A DNA stretch of 36,951 nucleotides, taken from assembly GCA_013911975.1 (NCBI GenBank), contig JACESF010000042.1, positions 1 to 36,951 of the forward strand. The letters run 5' to 3'. Under the pieces are notes generated by a model that saw nothing but the letters and a program-made list of their open reading frames with translations, did no database searches and was not told where the DNA came from. Both the position numbers and the translations under genes were made by a program. Origin of the DNA: Hyphomicrobiales bacterium (GTDB taxonomy: Bacteria; Pseudomonadota; Alphaproteobacteria; Rhizobiales; Xanthobacteraceae). Position 1 is the stretch's first letter. Every line of letters begins with the position of its first letter. Below, piece by piece: positions 15,829 through 24,615 of the stretch.

Positions 15829-16226
15829 GGTGTGTTGTCTCTATCCGTTCCGTCGCGATGTCGAGAGGCGCGTGGACGGCCTCCGCGCTTCCGGGCCGAT
15901 GACGCCGACTCCCCCAAGACGCCCATAATGCGGCGCCAGCAAGTCCGATCCGGGGCCGGAGGCATTCCGTAGCCGTCTCAAACGGTCGAGCGCGAGGTCG
16001 GCGCCTGGACGATCGGGACATTGCCGGCCTGGACCCGCGGGCGGCTTGGTGGGGAGACACCGCTCTCTGCCGGACGGAGACTTATGAACGGTACCCGGCC
16101 TTGTCAATGTTCGCGCCGGGCCTCTCGCAGCGGGAGGGGCCGCGCAAAGGGGTGAAAGGGTCGGTCTGTGTCATGGACAGCCCGTTGTGCGCTGCGTAGT
16201 ATCCGCCCGACTTCGACGGTCGGGGG
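15829..16226. other. 398-base gap between secA and the efflux operon
   Basis: A candidate secA promoter lies at 16080-16107 on the minus strand, leaving a secA leader of roughly 240-250 bases. A minus-strand open frame of 88 codons fills much of that leader (15841-16107), but it has no recognisable start context or conserved feature and I do not call it. No operator for the efflux genes is obvious; a short TGTC-ATG-GACA repeat near 16168-16180 is too short to support. Confidence 0.5.
16080..16107 (-). promoter_or_regulatory. Candidate sigma-70-type promoter for secA
   Basis: On the minus strand TTGACA (16102-16107) is followed after 16 bases by ATAAGT (16080-16085). This is the best -35 in the region and faces secA. 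If used, the secA message has a 5' leader of about 245 bases. Confidence 0.5.
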
Positions 16227-17507
16227 ATGGGCATGACCGGGGTGATTTGGGTTCGTGGCGTTGCCGGTTTCGCATCCTGGGGACGGCGCGGCGCCGTTGC
16301 CGTCGCGTGCGCGGCGGGCGCTCTCGCGCTGGCGGGCTGCGAGGAAAAGAACACGTATGTCGCCCCGCCGCCGCCCACTGTGACCGTCGCCCCGGCGCTG
16401 GAGCAGCCGGTGACGCGCTATCTCGAGCTGACCGGCAACACGGCGTCCATCAACACCGTGGACCTGAATGCCCGCGTGCAGGGCTTCCTCACCGACATCA
16501 AGTACAAGGACGGCGCCCTGGTGAAGAAGGGCACGGTCCTCTTCGTCATCGAGCAGGACCAGTACAAGGCGGACGTGGCCCAGGCGCAGGCGGTGCTCGC
16601 CGCCAACCAGGCGCTGCAGGTGCAGGCCGAGGCCGAGTACAATCGCCAGAACCAGCTCGCCAAGCAGGACTTCGCCTCCCAGGCCACCCTCGACCAGGCT
16701 CGCGCCAAGCGCGACCAGGCGGTGGCCAACGTGCAGAACGCGCAGGCGAGCCTCGACCTCGCCAAGATCAATCTCGGCTACACGGAAGTCGCCGCGCCGT
16801 TCGACGGCGTCGTGACCGCCCACCTTCAGGACGTGGGCGCGCTGGTGGGCTATGGCAGCCCCACCAAGCTCGCCACCATCGTGGAGGTGAGCCCCATCTA
16901 TGTGTGGTTCTCCCTGTCCGAGACGCAGGTTCTGAACATCAAGCAGGCGCTCGCCCAGCGCGGCCGCACGCTCCAGCAGGTCTCCGAGAACGTGGATTCC
17001 ATCCCGGTGGAGATCGGCCTCCAGACCGAGACCGGCTTCCCCCACAAGGGCCACCTCGACTACATCTCGCCCCAGGTGGATCCCAATCTCGGCACGCTGA
17101 CGGTGCGCGCCATCTTCGAGAACAAGGATCTCTCGCTCCTGCCCGGCCTGTTCGCCCGCATCCGCCTGCCGCTCGGCCCGGCCGAGCCCACGGTGGTGGT
17201 GAACGACACCGCCATCGGCACCAACCAGACCGGCAGCTACGTGCTGGTGGTGGGCACCGACAACGCGGTGCAGCAGGTGCAGGTGAAGATGGGCCAGCTC
17301 CAGGACAAGGGGCTCCGCGCCCTCGCCGGCGGCCTGACCGCGGGCCAGAACGTGGTGGTGAACGGCCTCCAGCGCGCGATTCCCGGCTCGAAGGTGACGG
17401 TGGAAAGCACCACCATGGGCAGCACCCCGGCGCCGAAGGCGCCCATCGGCGCCACGCCGCCGCCGGACCAGAAGGCCACGACGCCCGCTTCCGGCTCGAA
17501 GAACTAG
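16227..17507 (+). CDS. RND efflux periplasmic adaptor (membrane fusion protein), lipoprotein
   Basis: 426 residues; a second ATG at 16233 is an equally possible start. The signal peptide has lipobox LALAGC (C38). The order is the MFP one: barrel-sandwich half VDLNARVQGFLTDIKYKDGALVKKGTVLF, the alpha-hairpin at about 105-180 (Gln/Ala-rich heptads such as QAQAVLAANQALQVQAEAEY), the second lipoyl half FDGVVTAHLQDVGALVGYG, beta-barrel and membrane-proximal domains, and a Pro/Ala-rich tail. It links the inner-membrane pump to an outer-membrane channel in drug or solvent export. The pump gene follows after 31 bases, so they are co-transcribed. Confidence 0.94.
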   Translation: MGMTGVIWVRGVAGFASWGRRGAVAVACAAGALALAGCEEKNTYVAPPPPTVTVAPALEQPVTRYLELTGNTASINTVDLNARVQGFLTDIKYKDGALVKKGTVLFVIEQDQYKADVAQAQAVLAANQALQVQAEAEYNRQNQLAKQDFASQATLDQARAKRDQAVANVQNAQASLDLAKINLGYTEVAAPFDGVVTAHLQDVGALVGYGSPTKLATIVEVSPIYVWFSLSETQVLNIKQALAQRGRTLQQVSENVDSIPVEIGLQTETGFPHKGHLDYISPQVDPNLGTLTVRAIFENKDLSLLPGLFARIRLPLGPAEPTVVVNDTAIGTNQTGSYVLVVGTDNAVQQVQVKMGQLQDKGLRALAGGLTAGQNVVVNGLQRAIPGSKVTVESTTMGSTPAPKAPIGATPPPDQKATTPASGSKN

Positions 17508-17538
17508 TTTCCGGTCCCTCGAACGTCAGGCGACGACC

Positions 17539-20500
17539 ATGATCTCGCGCTTTTTCATCGAGCGGCCGGTACTGGCGAATGTGCTCGCGCTTCTGTTCGT
17601 CCTCATTGGCGCGGTCTGCCTGATCCGCCTCCCGGTGGCGCAATATCCCAACATCGTGCCGCCCACGGTGACGGTCACGACCTCCTATCCGGGCGCCAGC
17701 GCGAAGACCATGGTGGACACCGTGGCCCTGCCCATCGAGGAGCAGGTGAACGGCGTCCAGGGCATGCTCTACATGCAGTCCTGGAGCGCCGCCGACGGCA
17801 CCTACACGCTGGTGGTCACCTTCGACATCGGCACCGACCCCAACATGGCGCAGGTTCTGGTGCAGAACCGCGTCTCCATCGCCATGGCCTCGCTGCCCCA
17901 GGCGGTGCAGGTGCAGGGCGTGTCGGTGTTCCAGAAGGGCACCTCCATCCTGGAATTCGTCACCCTCACGTCTCCCGACGGACGGTATGACGGCCTGTTC
18001 CTGTCCAACTACGCGGGCATCTATGTCCAGAACGAGCTGGCGCGCCTGCCCGGCGTCGGCAACGTGGTGGTGTTCGGTGCCGGCAGCTACGCCATGCGCA
18101 TCTGGATGGACGCGGACAAGATGCAGGCCTTCGGCCTGACGCCGTCCGAGGTCATCAACGCCATCCAGGGCCAGAGCCAGGAAGTCACCGCCGGCCAGGT
18201 GGGCGCCCCGCCCGCGCCCAACGGCACCGGCTTCCAATATACCGTGAACATCCAGGGCCGCCTCAACGACGCGCCCGACTACGAGAACATCATCGTCAAG
18301 GTGGACAACCAGGACGGCGGCCGGATCGTGCGCATCCGCGACATCGGCCGGGTGGAGCTGGGCGCCCAGAGCTATTCCAAGCTCTTCACCCAGGACAACA
18401 AGGCCGCCACCGGCATCGGCATCTTCCAGCTTCCCGAGGCGAACGCGCTCGACGTGGCGGACGCGGTCGAGCAGAAGATGGAAGAGCTGTCCAAGTCCTT
18501 CCCCGAGGGCGTGAAGTACCAGATCCCCTTCAACACGACCCTGTTCGTCACCGCCTCCATCGACGAGGTCTATAAGACCCTGTTCGAGGCGGGCATCCTC
18601 GTCCTCATCGTCATCATGCTGTTCCTGCAGGACTGGCGCGCGACGCTGGTGCCCGCGACCACGGTGCCTGTCACCATCATCGGCGCCTTCGCCGCCATGG
18701 CGGCGCTGGGCTTCACCGTGAACCTCTCCACGCTGTTCGCCCTCATCCTCGCCATCGGCATCGTGGTGGACGACGCCATCGTGATCGTGGAAGGCGTGGC
18801 GCGGCACATCGAGGAGGGGATGGACGGGCAGCCCGCGGCCGAGAAGGCCATGGACGAGCTGTTCGGGCCGGTCATCGGCATCACCCTGGTGCTGATGTCG
18901 GTGTTCCTGCCGGCCTCGTTCATACCGGGCCTCACAGGCGAGATGTTCAAGCAGTTCGCGCTGGTGATCGCCGCCACCGCCTTCATCTCGGCCATCAACG
19001 CGGCCACCCTGAAGCCCACCCAGTGCGCGCTCTGGCTGCGCAAGCCGGTGCCCAACGACAAGAAGAACGCCTTCTACCGGGGCTTCAACGCCGTCTATGA
19101 CAAGTGCGAGCACTGGTATGCGGGCCTCATCAGCCGGATGGTGCACCATTCCAAGATGATGGTTCTGGTGGCCATCGGCCTGATGATGCTGGCGGGCTGG
19201 GGCCTCGCGCGGCTGCCCACCTCGTTCCTGCCCATCGAGGACCAGGGCTACGTGGTGCTGGCGGTCCAGCTTCCCGACGCCGCGTCCACCGAGCGCACCG
19301 CCCAGGTGGTGGCGCAGGTGGCGGACATCGCCCTGAAGGTGCCGGGCGTCGCCACCACGCTGGGCATCACCGGCATCTCGGCGCTGGACAACAATGCCAC
19401 CCTCGCCAATTCCGGCGTGGTCTACGTCCCCTTCAAGAGCTGGGACGAGCGCGGCAAGCAGAAGGGCCAGGACCTCCTCTCCATCTACCTGACCATGAAC
19501 CGCGAGTTCTCCAAGATCCAGGAAGCTCAGATCGCGGTTCTGGTCCCGCCAGCCATCCAGGGCATCGGCAACGCCTCCGGCTTCACCATGCAGCCGCAGA
19601 TCCGGGACGGCAATTTCGACTACACCCTGCTGCAGAACGTCACGGACGAGATGATCCGCAAGGGCAACGAGCAGTCGGCCCTGTCGCACCTCTCCACCTC
19701 GTTCCGCGCCACGGCGCCGCAGCTCCAGGTGGACGTGAACCGGGTGAAGGCCGAGACGCTGGGCATCAGCGTGAACCAGGTGTTCACCACCATCTCGTCC
19801 TATGTGGGATCGAGCTACGTCACCCAGATCAACAAGTTCGGCAACGTCTTCCAGGTCTATGTCCAGGCGGAGGCCAAGTCGCGCCTGCTGCCGACCGACC
19901 TCCAGAACCTGAAGGTGAAGACCGCGCAGGGCACCATGGTGCCCCTGGGCACCCTCATCGACGTGCGCGTCGTGCCGGGCGCGCCGCTGATCTCGCTCTA
20001 CAACCTCTATCCGTCCGCCACCGTGGTGGGCGTCAATTCCGCCGGCTTCTCCTCCGGCCAGGCGCTGGACATCATGGCGCAGATCGCCAAGGCCACGCTC
20101 CCGCCGGGCATGGGCTACGAATGGACGGCCATGTCCTACCAGGAGAAGCAGGTCGGCTCGCAGATGTACTACGTCTTCGGCCTCGCCATCCTTTTGGTCT
20201 ACATGGTGCTGGCTGGCCAGTATGAGAGCTGGATCCAGCCGCTGGCGGTCATCCTGGCGGTGCCGCTGGCGCTGCTGGGCACCGTGGGCGCGCTCATGGC
20301 GGTGGGGGCGGCGAACAACCTCTACACCCAGATCGGCCTCGTGCTGCTGATCGCGCTGGCCTCCAAGAACGCCATCCTCATCGTGGAATATGCCCGCGAG
20401 AAGCGATCGGAGGGCATGGAGATCATGGATGCGGCGGTGGAGGCGGCAAGGCTGCGCTTCCGCCCCATCCTCATGACCTCCTTCGCCTTCATCCTCGGCG

Positions 20501-20742
20501 TTCTGCCGCTGGTGTTCGCCACGGGCGCGGGCGCCAATTCCCGCAAGTCCATCGGCATCGCGGTGGTGTCGGGCATGCTCGCCTCCACCTGCCTTGCGGT
20601 GCTGTTCGTGCCGTCCTTCTACACGGTGCTCCAGCGCTTCGAGGAGAAGGTGCTGGGGCGCAAGCCGAAGATGCACGATTCCCCCGGCGCCGCCCCTGGC
20701 GGGCCGACGCCCTCGGGTCCGGCCGCTCCGGCCTCCGCGTGA
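17539..20742 (+). CDS. RND multidrug efflux pump, HAE1 (AcrB/MexF) type
   Basis: 1067 residues, standard HAE1 size, beginning MISRFFIERPVLANVLAL. Twelve membrane segments and two large periplasmic loops are present. Proton-relay residues are in place: GIVVDDAIVIVEGVARHIEEG in segment 4 (the paired Asp) and ALASKNAILIVEYAREKR in segment 10 (the Lys). Other family marks are LPTSFLPIEDQGYVVLAVQLPDA and PILMTSFAFILGVLPLV. It uses the proton gradient to expel lipophilic drugs or related compounds through the adaptor and an outer-membrane channel. No outer-membrane factor gene follows; a terminator closes the operon. No local regulator is present. Confidence 0.96.
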   Translation: MISRFFIERPVLANVLALLFVLIGAVCLIRLPVAQYPNIVPPTVTVTTSYPGASAKTMVDTVALPIEEQVNGVQGMLYMQSWSAADGTYTLVVTFDIGTDPNMAQVLVQNRVSIAMASLPQAVQVQGVSVFQKGTSILEFVTLTSPDGRYDGLFLSNYAGIYVQNELARLPGVGNVVVFGAGSYAMRIWMDADKMQAFGLTPSEVINAIQGQSQEVTAGQVGAPPAPNGTGFQYTVNIQGRLNDAPDYENIIVKVDNQDGGRIVRIRDIGRVELGAQSYSKLFTQDNKAATGIGIFQLPEANALDVADAVEQKMEELSKSFPEGVKYQIPFNTTLFVTASIDEVYKTLFEAGILVLIVIMLFLQDWRATLVPATTVPVTIIGAFAAMAALGFTVNLSTLFALILAIGIVVDDAIVIVEGVARHIEEGMDGQPAAEKAMDELFGPVIGITLVLMSVFLPASFIPGLTGEMFKQFALVIAATAFISAINAATLKPTQCALWLRKPVPNDKKNAFYRGFNAVYDKCEHWYAGLISRMVHHSKMMVLVAIGLMMLAGWGLARLPTSFLPIEDQGYVVLAVQLPDAASTERTAQVVAQVADIALKVPGVATTLGITGISALDNNATLANSGVVYVPFKSWDERGKQKGQDLLSIYLTMNREFSKIQEAQIAVLVPPAIQGIGNASGFTMQPQIRDGNFDYTLLQNVTDEMIRKGNEQSALSHLSTSFRATAPQLQVDVNRVKAETLGISVNQVFTTISSYVGSSYVTQINKFGNVFQVYVQAEAKSRLLPTDLQNLKVKTAQGTMVPLGTLIDVRVVPGAPLISLYNLYPSATVVGVNSAGFSSGQALDIMAQIAKATLPPGMGYEWTAMSYQEKQVGSQMYYVFGLAILLVYMVLAGQYESWIQPLAVILAVPLALLGTVGALMAVGAANNLYTQIGLVLLIALASKNAILIVEYAREKRSEGMEIMDAAVEAARLRFRPILMTSFAFILGVLPLVFATGAGANSRKSIGIAVVSGMLASTCLAVLFVPSFYTVLQRFEEKVLGRKPKMHDSPGAAPGGPTPSGPAAPASA

Positions 20743-20748
20743 TGGTTC

Positions 20749-20776
20749 CGGCCCGCCCCGAAAGGGCGGGCCGTTT
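20749..20776 (+). terminator. Intrinsic terminator of the efflux operon
   Basis: CGGCCCGCCC (20749-20758) pairs with GGGCGGGCCG (20764-20773) around the loop CGAAA, followed by TTT. It starts seven bases after the pump gene ends. Confidence 0.88.
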
Positions 20777-20897
20777 CGCATGTGGCGGTGCCGGCGTGCC
20801 TCCATTTATGGCACGGCGCCGCAAACTGATGCTTCCGTGCCCGCAACCCCTTGTCTAACCTTGGGCGAAGCCCTGCGTACCCTCACCGGTGTCTGCC

Positions 20898-23800
20898 ATG
20901 CCCATTCTTGCCAATCTGCACCACGTTACCAGCTACACCTATGACCGGCCGGTTGCGCTGGGCCCCCAGATCATCCGTCTGCGCCCCGCCCCGCACTGCC
21001 GCACCGAGGTGCCCGCCTATGCGCTGCGGATCTCCCCGGCCGAGCATTTCATCAACTGGCAGCAGGACCCGTTCGGCAACTGGCAGGCGCGGGTGGTGTT
21101 CCCCGAGCGCACCACCGAGTTCAAGGTGGAGGTGGACCTGCTGGCGAGCCTCGCGGTCATCAATCCGTTCGACTTCTTCATCGAGGACGCGGCCGAGCAT
21201 TTCCCCTTCGCCTATGCGGACGAGGTGAAGAGTGAACTGGCCCCCTATCTGGAGCTGGACGACGGCGGCCCGCTGCTGGACAAGTTCGTGGCCGGCGTCT
21301 CGCTGAAGAGGCGGCGCACGGTCGACTTCCTGGTGGAGCTGAACCTCGCGATCCAGGCCAAGGTCGGCTACGTCATCCGCATGGAGCCGGGCGTCCAGAC
21401 CCCGGACCAGACGCTCGGTTCCGCGCTCGGCTCCTGCCGGGATTCCGCCTGGCTGCTGGTGCAGGTGCTGCGCCGCCTGGGCCTCGCCGCGCGCTTCGTC
21501 TCCGGCTACCTCATCCAGCTCAAGCCCGACGTGAAGTCGCTGGACGGCCCCTCGGGCACGGACGTGGACTTCACCGACCTGCACGCCTGGGCGGAGGTCT
21601 ATCTCCCCGGCGCTGGCTGGATCGGCCTCGACGCCACCTCCGGCCTGCTGTGCGGCGAAGGCCATCTGCCCCTGGCGGCGACCCCGCACTACAGCTCGGC
21701 GGCCCCCATCACCGGCGGCGTGGAGCCGGCCGAGGTGGAGTTCGAGTTCGACATGAAGGTGACCCGCGTCGCCGAGGCGCCGCGCGTGACCCTGCCCTTC
21801 TCCGACGAGAGCTGGGCGGCGCTGGACGCGCTGGGCGAGAAGGTGGACGAGGACCTGCTCGCCCATGACGTGCGCCTCACCATGGGCGGCGAGCCCACCT
21901 TCATCTCCATCGACGATTACGAGGCGGCGGAATGGAACACCGCCGCCCTCGGCTCGCAGAAGCGCGCCCGGGCGGACGACCTCATCCGCCGCCTGCGCGG
22001 CCATTTCGCGCCCGGCGGCCTGATGCATTACGGCCAGGGAAAATGGTATCCCGGCGAGGATTTGCCGCGCTGGTCCTTCGGCCTGTTCTGGCGCAAGGAC
22101 GGCAAGGCCATCTGGCACGATGAGGGCCTGATCGCCGGGGAGACCGTGGATTACAAGGTGGGCGCGCCCGAGGCGGAACGCTTCTCGCGCCTGCTGGCCG
22201 AGCGGCTCGGGCTCGCCGAGAAATACGTGCTGCCCGCCTATGAGGATATTGCCCACTTCATCCTGAAGGAGGCGAACCTTCCGGAAAATATCGAGCCCGG
22301 CGACGAGCGCATCAAGGACCCGATCGCCCGCAAGGCCATCGCCCAGGCCTTCGCCCAGGGGCTGGGCACGCCGCGCGGCTTCGTCATCCCGATCCAGCGC
22401 CTCAACGCGGCGGCGGGCGGCGGATGGCTCTCCGAGGTGTGGCGCTTCCGGCGGGAGCATCTGTTCCTGGTGCCCGGCGACAGCCCCATCGGCTTCCGCA
22501 TTCCCCTGGATTCGCTGCCCCACCTGGCGCCGACCATCTATCCACACACCATCCCCGCCGATCCCATGGAGCCGCGCCCGCCGCTGCCCGATCCGGATGC
22601 GATCGCCCAGGGCTATCGCCGCGACGCGGACACGGGTGTCGTGCCGGCCGCGCACCGGGCGAGGCAGATCGTCGAGGACTATCTGCGCCACTCGCCGCCC
22701 ATCGGCCCGTCGCATGTGCGCACCGCCATCGCGGTGGAACCGCGGGACGGCCGCCTGTGCGTGTTCATGCCGCCGGTGGAGGCGCTGGAGGACTATCTCG
22801 ACATCGTCTCGGCCGTGGAGGCCGTGGCCGCCGAGTTGCGCATGCCGGTGCACCTGGAGGGCTATCCGCCGCCCTTCGATCCGCGCCTGGACGTGATCCG
22901 CCTTGCCGCCGACCCCGGCGTGCTGGAGGTGAACGTGCACCCCTCCGCCACGTGGCGGGGCTGCGTGGAGACCACCCGCATCCTCTATGAGGAGGCCCGG
23001 CTTTCGCGCCTGGGCACCGAGAAGTTCCAGCTCGACGGCCGCCATTCCGGCACCGGGGGCGGCAACCATGTGGTGGTGGGCGGCATGACCCCCGCCGACA
23101 GCCCCTTCCTGCGCCGCCCGGACCTGCTCAAGAGCCTGATCCTCTACTGGCAGCGCCATCCCTCGCTGTCCTACCTGTTCTCGGGCCTGTTCATCGGCCC
23201 GACCTCGCAGCATCCGCGCATCGACGAGGCGCGGCACGACAGCCTGTACGAGCTGGAGATCGCCCTTTCCAAGATCTCCGCGCCCGGCACGGACCTGCCC
23301 ACCCCGCCCTGGCTGGTGGACCGGCTGCTGCGCAACATTCTCATCGACGTGACGGGCAACACGCACCGCACCGAGATCTCCATCGACAAGCTCTACTCGC
23401 CGGACGGCCCCACCGGCCGCCTCGGCCTCGTGGAGTTCCGCTGCTTCGAGATGCCGCCGGACTGGCGCATGAGCCTCGCCCAGCAGCTTCTGCTGCGCGC
23501 CCTCATCCTCACCCTGTGGCGCAAGCCGCTCAGCGGCGGGTGCGTGCGCTGGGGCACCACGCTCAACGACCGCTTCATGCTGCCCCATTATGTGTGGGCG
23601 GATTTCGAGGACGTGCTCGCGGACCTGAAGGAAGCGGGCTACGCGTTCGACCCGCTCTGGTTCAAGGCGCAGTTCGAGTTCCGCTTCCCCGCCTATGGCA
23701 AGGTGCACCGCGCCGGGGTGGATGTGGAGCTGCGCGGCGCGCTGGAGCCCTGGCACGTGCTGGGTGAAGAGGGCGCCATCGGCGGCACCGTGCGCTATGT

Positions 23801-24233
23801 GGACAGCTCGGTGGAGCGGATCGAGGTGAAGGTGGAGGGGTTCAACCCGGCCCGCTTCATCCTCACCTGCAACGGCCGCAAGATTCCGCTCGCCCCCACC
23901 GGGCGCAACGGCACCTTTGTGGGCGGGGTGCGCTACAAGGCGTGGCAGCCGCCGAACGGCCTGCATCCCACCATCCCGGTCCATACGCCTTTGACCTTCG
24001 ATGTCATCGACACCTGGAGCGGGCGCTCGCGCGGGGGCTGCGTCTACCACGTCGCCCATCCGGCCGGCCGCAATTACGAGACCTATCCGGTCAATTCCTA
24101 CGAGGCGGAGGCGCGCCGCCTCGCCCGCTTCCAGGCGCACGGCCACACGCCGGGCGTGCCCCATGTGGCGGAGGAACGCGCGCCGGATGAATTCCCCACC
24201 ACGCTCGACCTGCGCCGGCCCGTGGGAATCTGA
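20898..24233 (+). CDS. Transglutaminase-like domain fused to a DUF2126 putative amidoligase
   Basis: 1111 residues from the ATG at 20898; a GTG three codons earlier is a weaker option. The N-terminal beta domain (about 1-100) begins [18 protein letters not shown]. The transglutaminase core has a full triad: C180 in [10 protein letters not shown]229 in LHAWAEVY and D245 in GLDATSG. From about 290 onward is DUF2126, a putative amidoligase family, with [20 protein letters not shown] and the glycine-rich [13 protein letters not shown]. Known context (Iyer, Aravind and co-workers' comparative genomics of amidoligases) predicts peptide-bond-forming and peptide-cleaving or -modifying chemistry; no substrate is established. 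There is no signal peptide, so it is probably cytoplasmic. It stands first in a three-gene locus. Confidence 0.93.
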   Translation: MPILANLHHVTSYTYDRPVALGPQIIRLRPAPHCRTEVPAYALRISPAEHFINWQQDPFGNWQARVVFPERTTEFKVEVDLLASLAVINPFDFFIEDAAEHFPFAYADEVKSELAPYLELDDGGPLLDKFVAGVSLKRRRTVDFLVELNLAIQAKVGYVIRMEPGVQTPDQTLGSALGSCRDSAWLLVQVLRRLGLAARFVSGYLIQLKPDVKSLDGPSGTDVDFTDLHAWAEVYLPGAGWIGLDATSGLLCGEGHLPLAATPHYSSAAPITGGVEPAEVEFEFDMKVTRVAEAPRVTLPFSDESWAALDALGEKVDEDLLAHDVRLTMGGEPTFISIDDYEAAEWNTAALGSQKRARADDLIRRLRGHFAPGGLMHYGQGKWYPGEDLPRWSFGLFWRKDGKAIWHDEGLIAGETVDYKVGAPEAERFSRLLAERLGLAEKYVLPAYEDIAHFILKEANLPENIEPGDERIKDPIARKAIAQAFAQGLGTPRGFVIPIQRLNAAAGGGWLSEVWRFRREHLFLVPGDSPIGFRIPLDSLPHLAPTIYPHTIPADPMEPRPPLPDPDAIAQGYRRDADTGVVPAAHRARQIVEDYLRHSPPIGPSHVRTAIAVEPRDGRLCVFMPPVEALEDYLDIVSAVEAVAAELRMPVHLEGYPPPFDPRLDVIRLAADPGVLEVNVHPSATWRGCVETTRILYEEARLSRLGTEKFQLDGRHSGTGGGNHVVVGGMTPADSPFLRRPDLLKSLILYWQRHPSLSYLFSGLFIGPTSQHPRIDEARHDSLYELEIALSKISAPGTDLPTPPWLVDRLLRNILIDVTGNTHRTEISIDKLYSPDGPTGRLGLVEFRCFEMPPDWRMSLAQQLLLRALILTLWRKPLSGGCVRWGTTLNDRFMLPHYVWADFEDVLADLKEAGYAFDPLWFKAQFEFRFPAYGKVHRAGVDVELRGALEPWHVLGEEGAIGGTVRYVDSSVERIEVKVEGFNPARFILTCNGRKIPLAPTGRNGTFVGGVRYKAWQPPNGLHPTIPVHTPLTFDVIDTWSGRSRGGCVYHVAHPAGRNYETYPVNSYEAEARRLARFQAHGHTPGVPHVAEERAPDEFPTTLDLRRPVGI

Positions 24234-24505
24234 ACCCGAACCGCTGGTTTGGAAAAAGTCGCTTTTCCTGCCGGAGGATCGCGGGTCTAATGACCTGCGG
24301 TCCGCTGCGGCGCGCTCTCACCGGGTCCGGCGCTCGCGTCTCCGGTGGACGCGCCGTCGCGCCCTCGGCGCCAGCCGGACCAGGCATGCGTACACTCGCC
24401 GCTCCGCCGGGGGCGGCCGTCCGGAAACGGCCTTCGGGCCGGACCGGGTCCCGTGATCCCGGCTGCGAGAGAAGGACGGCGTCCGGGCGTCCGGTCGTCA
24501 TGCCG

Positions 24506-24528
24506 CGATCGGGTGGATGACCCGATCG
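24506..24528. promoter_or_regulatory. Perfect inverted repeat CGATCGGGT-N5-ACCCGATCG
   Basis: Nine-base arms around GGATG, about 90 bases before the ATP-grasp start. No T-run follows, so it is unlikely to be a terminator. It could be an operator or a leader hairpin. Confidence 0.45.
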
Positions 24529-24599
24529 GATCAGCCTCCAGACGGGCGCGGTGATGCAACGCGCCACGGGGCGGGGCGCGTGGGAGTGATAACGCCAGC

Positions 24600-24606
24600 A
24601 GGAGGA
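24600..24606 (+). promoter_or_regulatory. Ribosome site AGGAGGA that sets the ATP-grasp start
   Basis: AGGAGGA ends nine bases before the GTG at 24616. Longer starts (ATG 24517) would add 33 residues of low-complexity sequence, so GTG 24616 is preferred; GTG 24628 is a second choice. Confidence 0.75.
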
Positions 24607-24615
24607 CAGCCGGGC

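Larger units (their letters stand above)
24234..24615. other. 382-base gap inside the transglutaminase locus
   Basis: Very GC-rich and rich in short inverted repeats, the clearest being at 24506-24528. Open frames continue through it on both strands, including an N-terminal extension of the next gene from 24517, but these have low-complexity composition and no ribosome site. I read the gap as non-coding. It probably contains a separate promoter or control site for the ATP-grasp gene, and I cannot point to -35/-10 boxes. Confidence 0.5.

Noticed and set aside
15841..16107. Possible 88-residue leader gene upstream of secA
   Set aside because: No ribosome site, low-complexity Arg/Pro/Ser-rich composition, no resemblance to SecM or another known secA-linked protein.
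16939..20805. Minus-strand open frame of about 1,290 codons antisense to the RND pump
   Set aside because: His/Arg/Gly/Asp-rich composition typical of the mirror frame of a high-GC gene; the plus strand has an unmistakable full-length RND pump.
20883..24164. Minus-strand open frame of about 1,090 codons antisense to the transglutaminase/amidoligase gene
   Set aside because: Shadow of the plus-strand gene; no recognisable domain and biased composition.
24517..24615. N-terminal extension of the ATP-grasp protein
   Set aside because: Low-complexity residues, and the strong ribosome site AGGAGGA points to GTG 24616.
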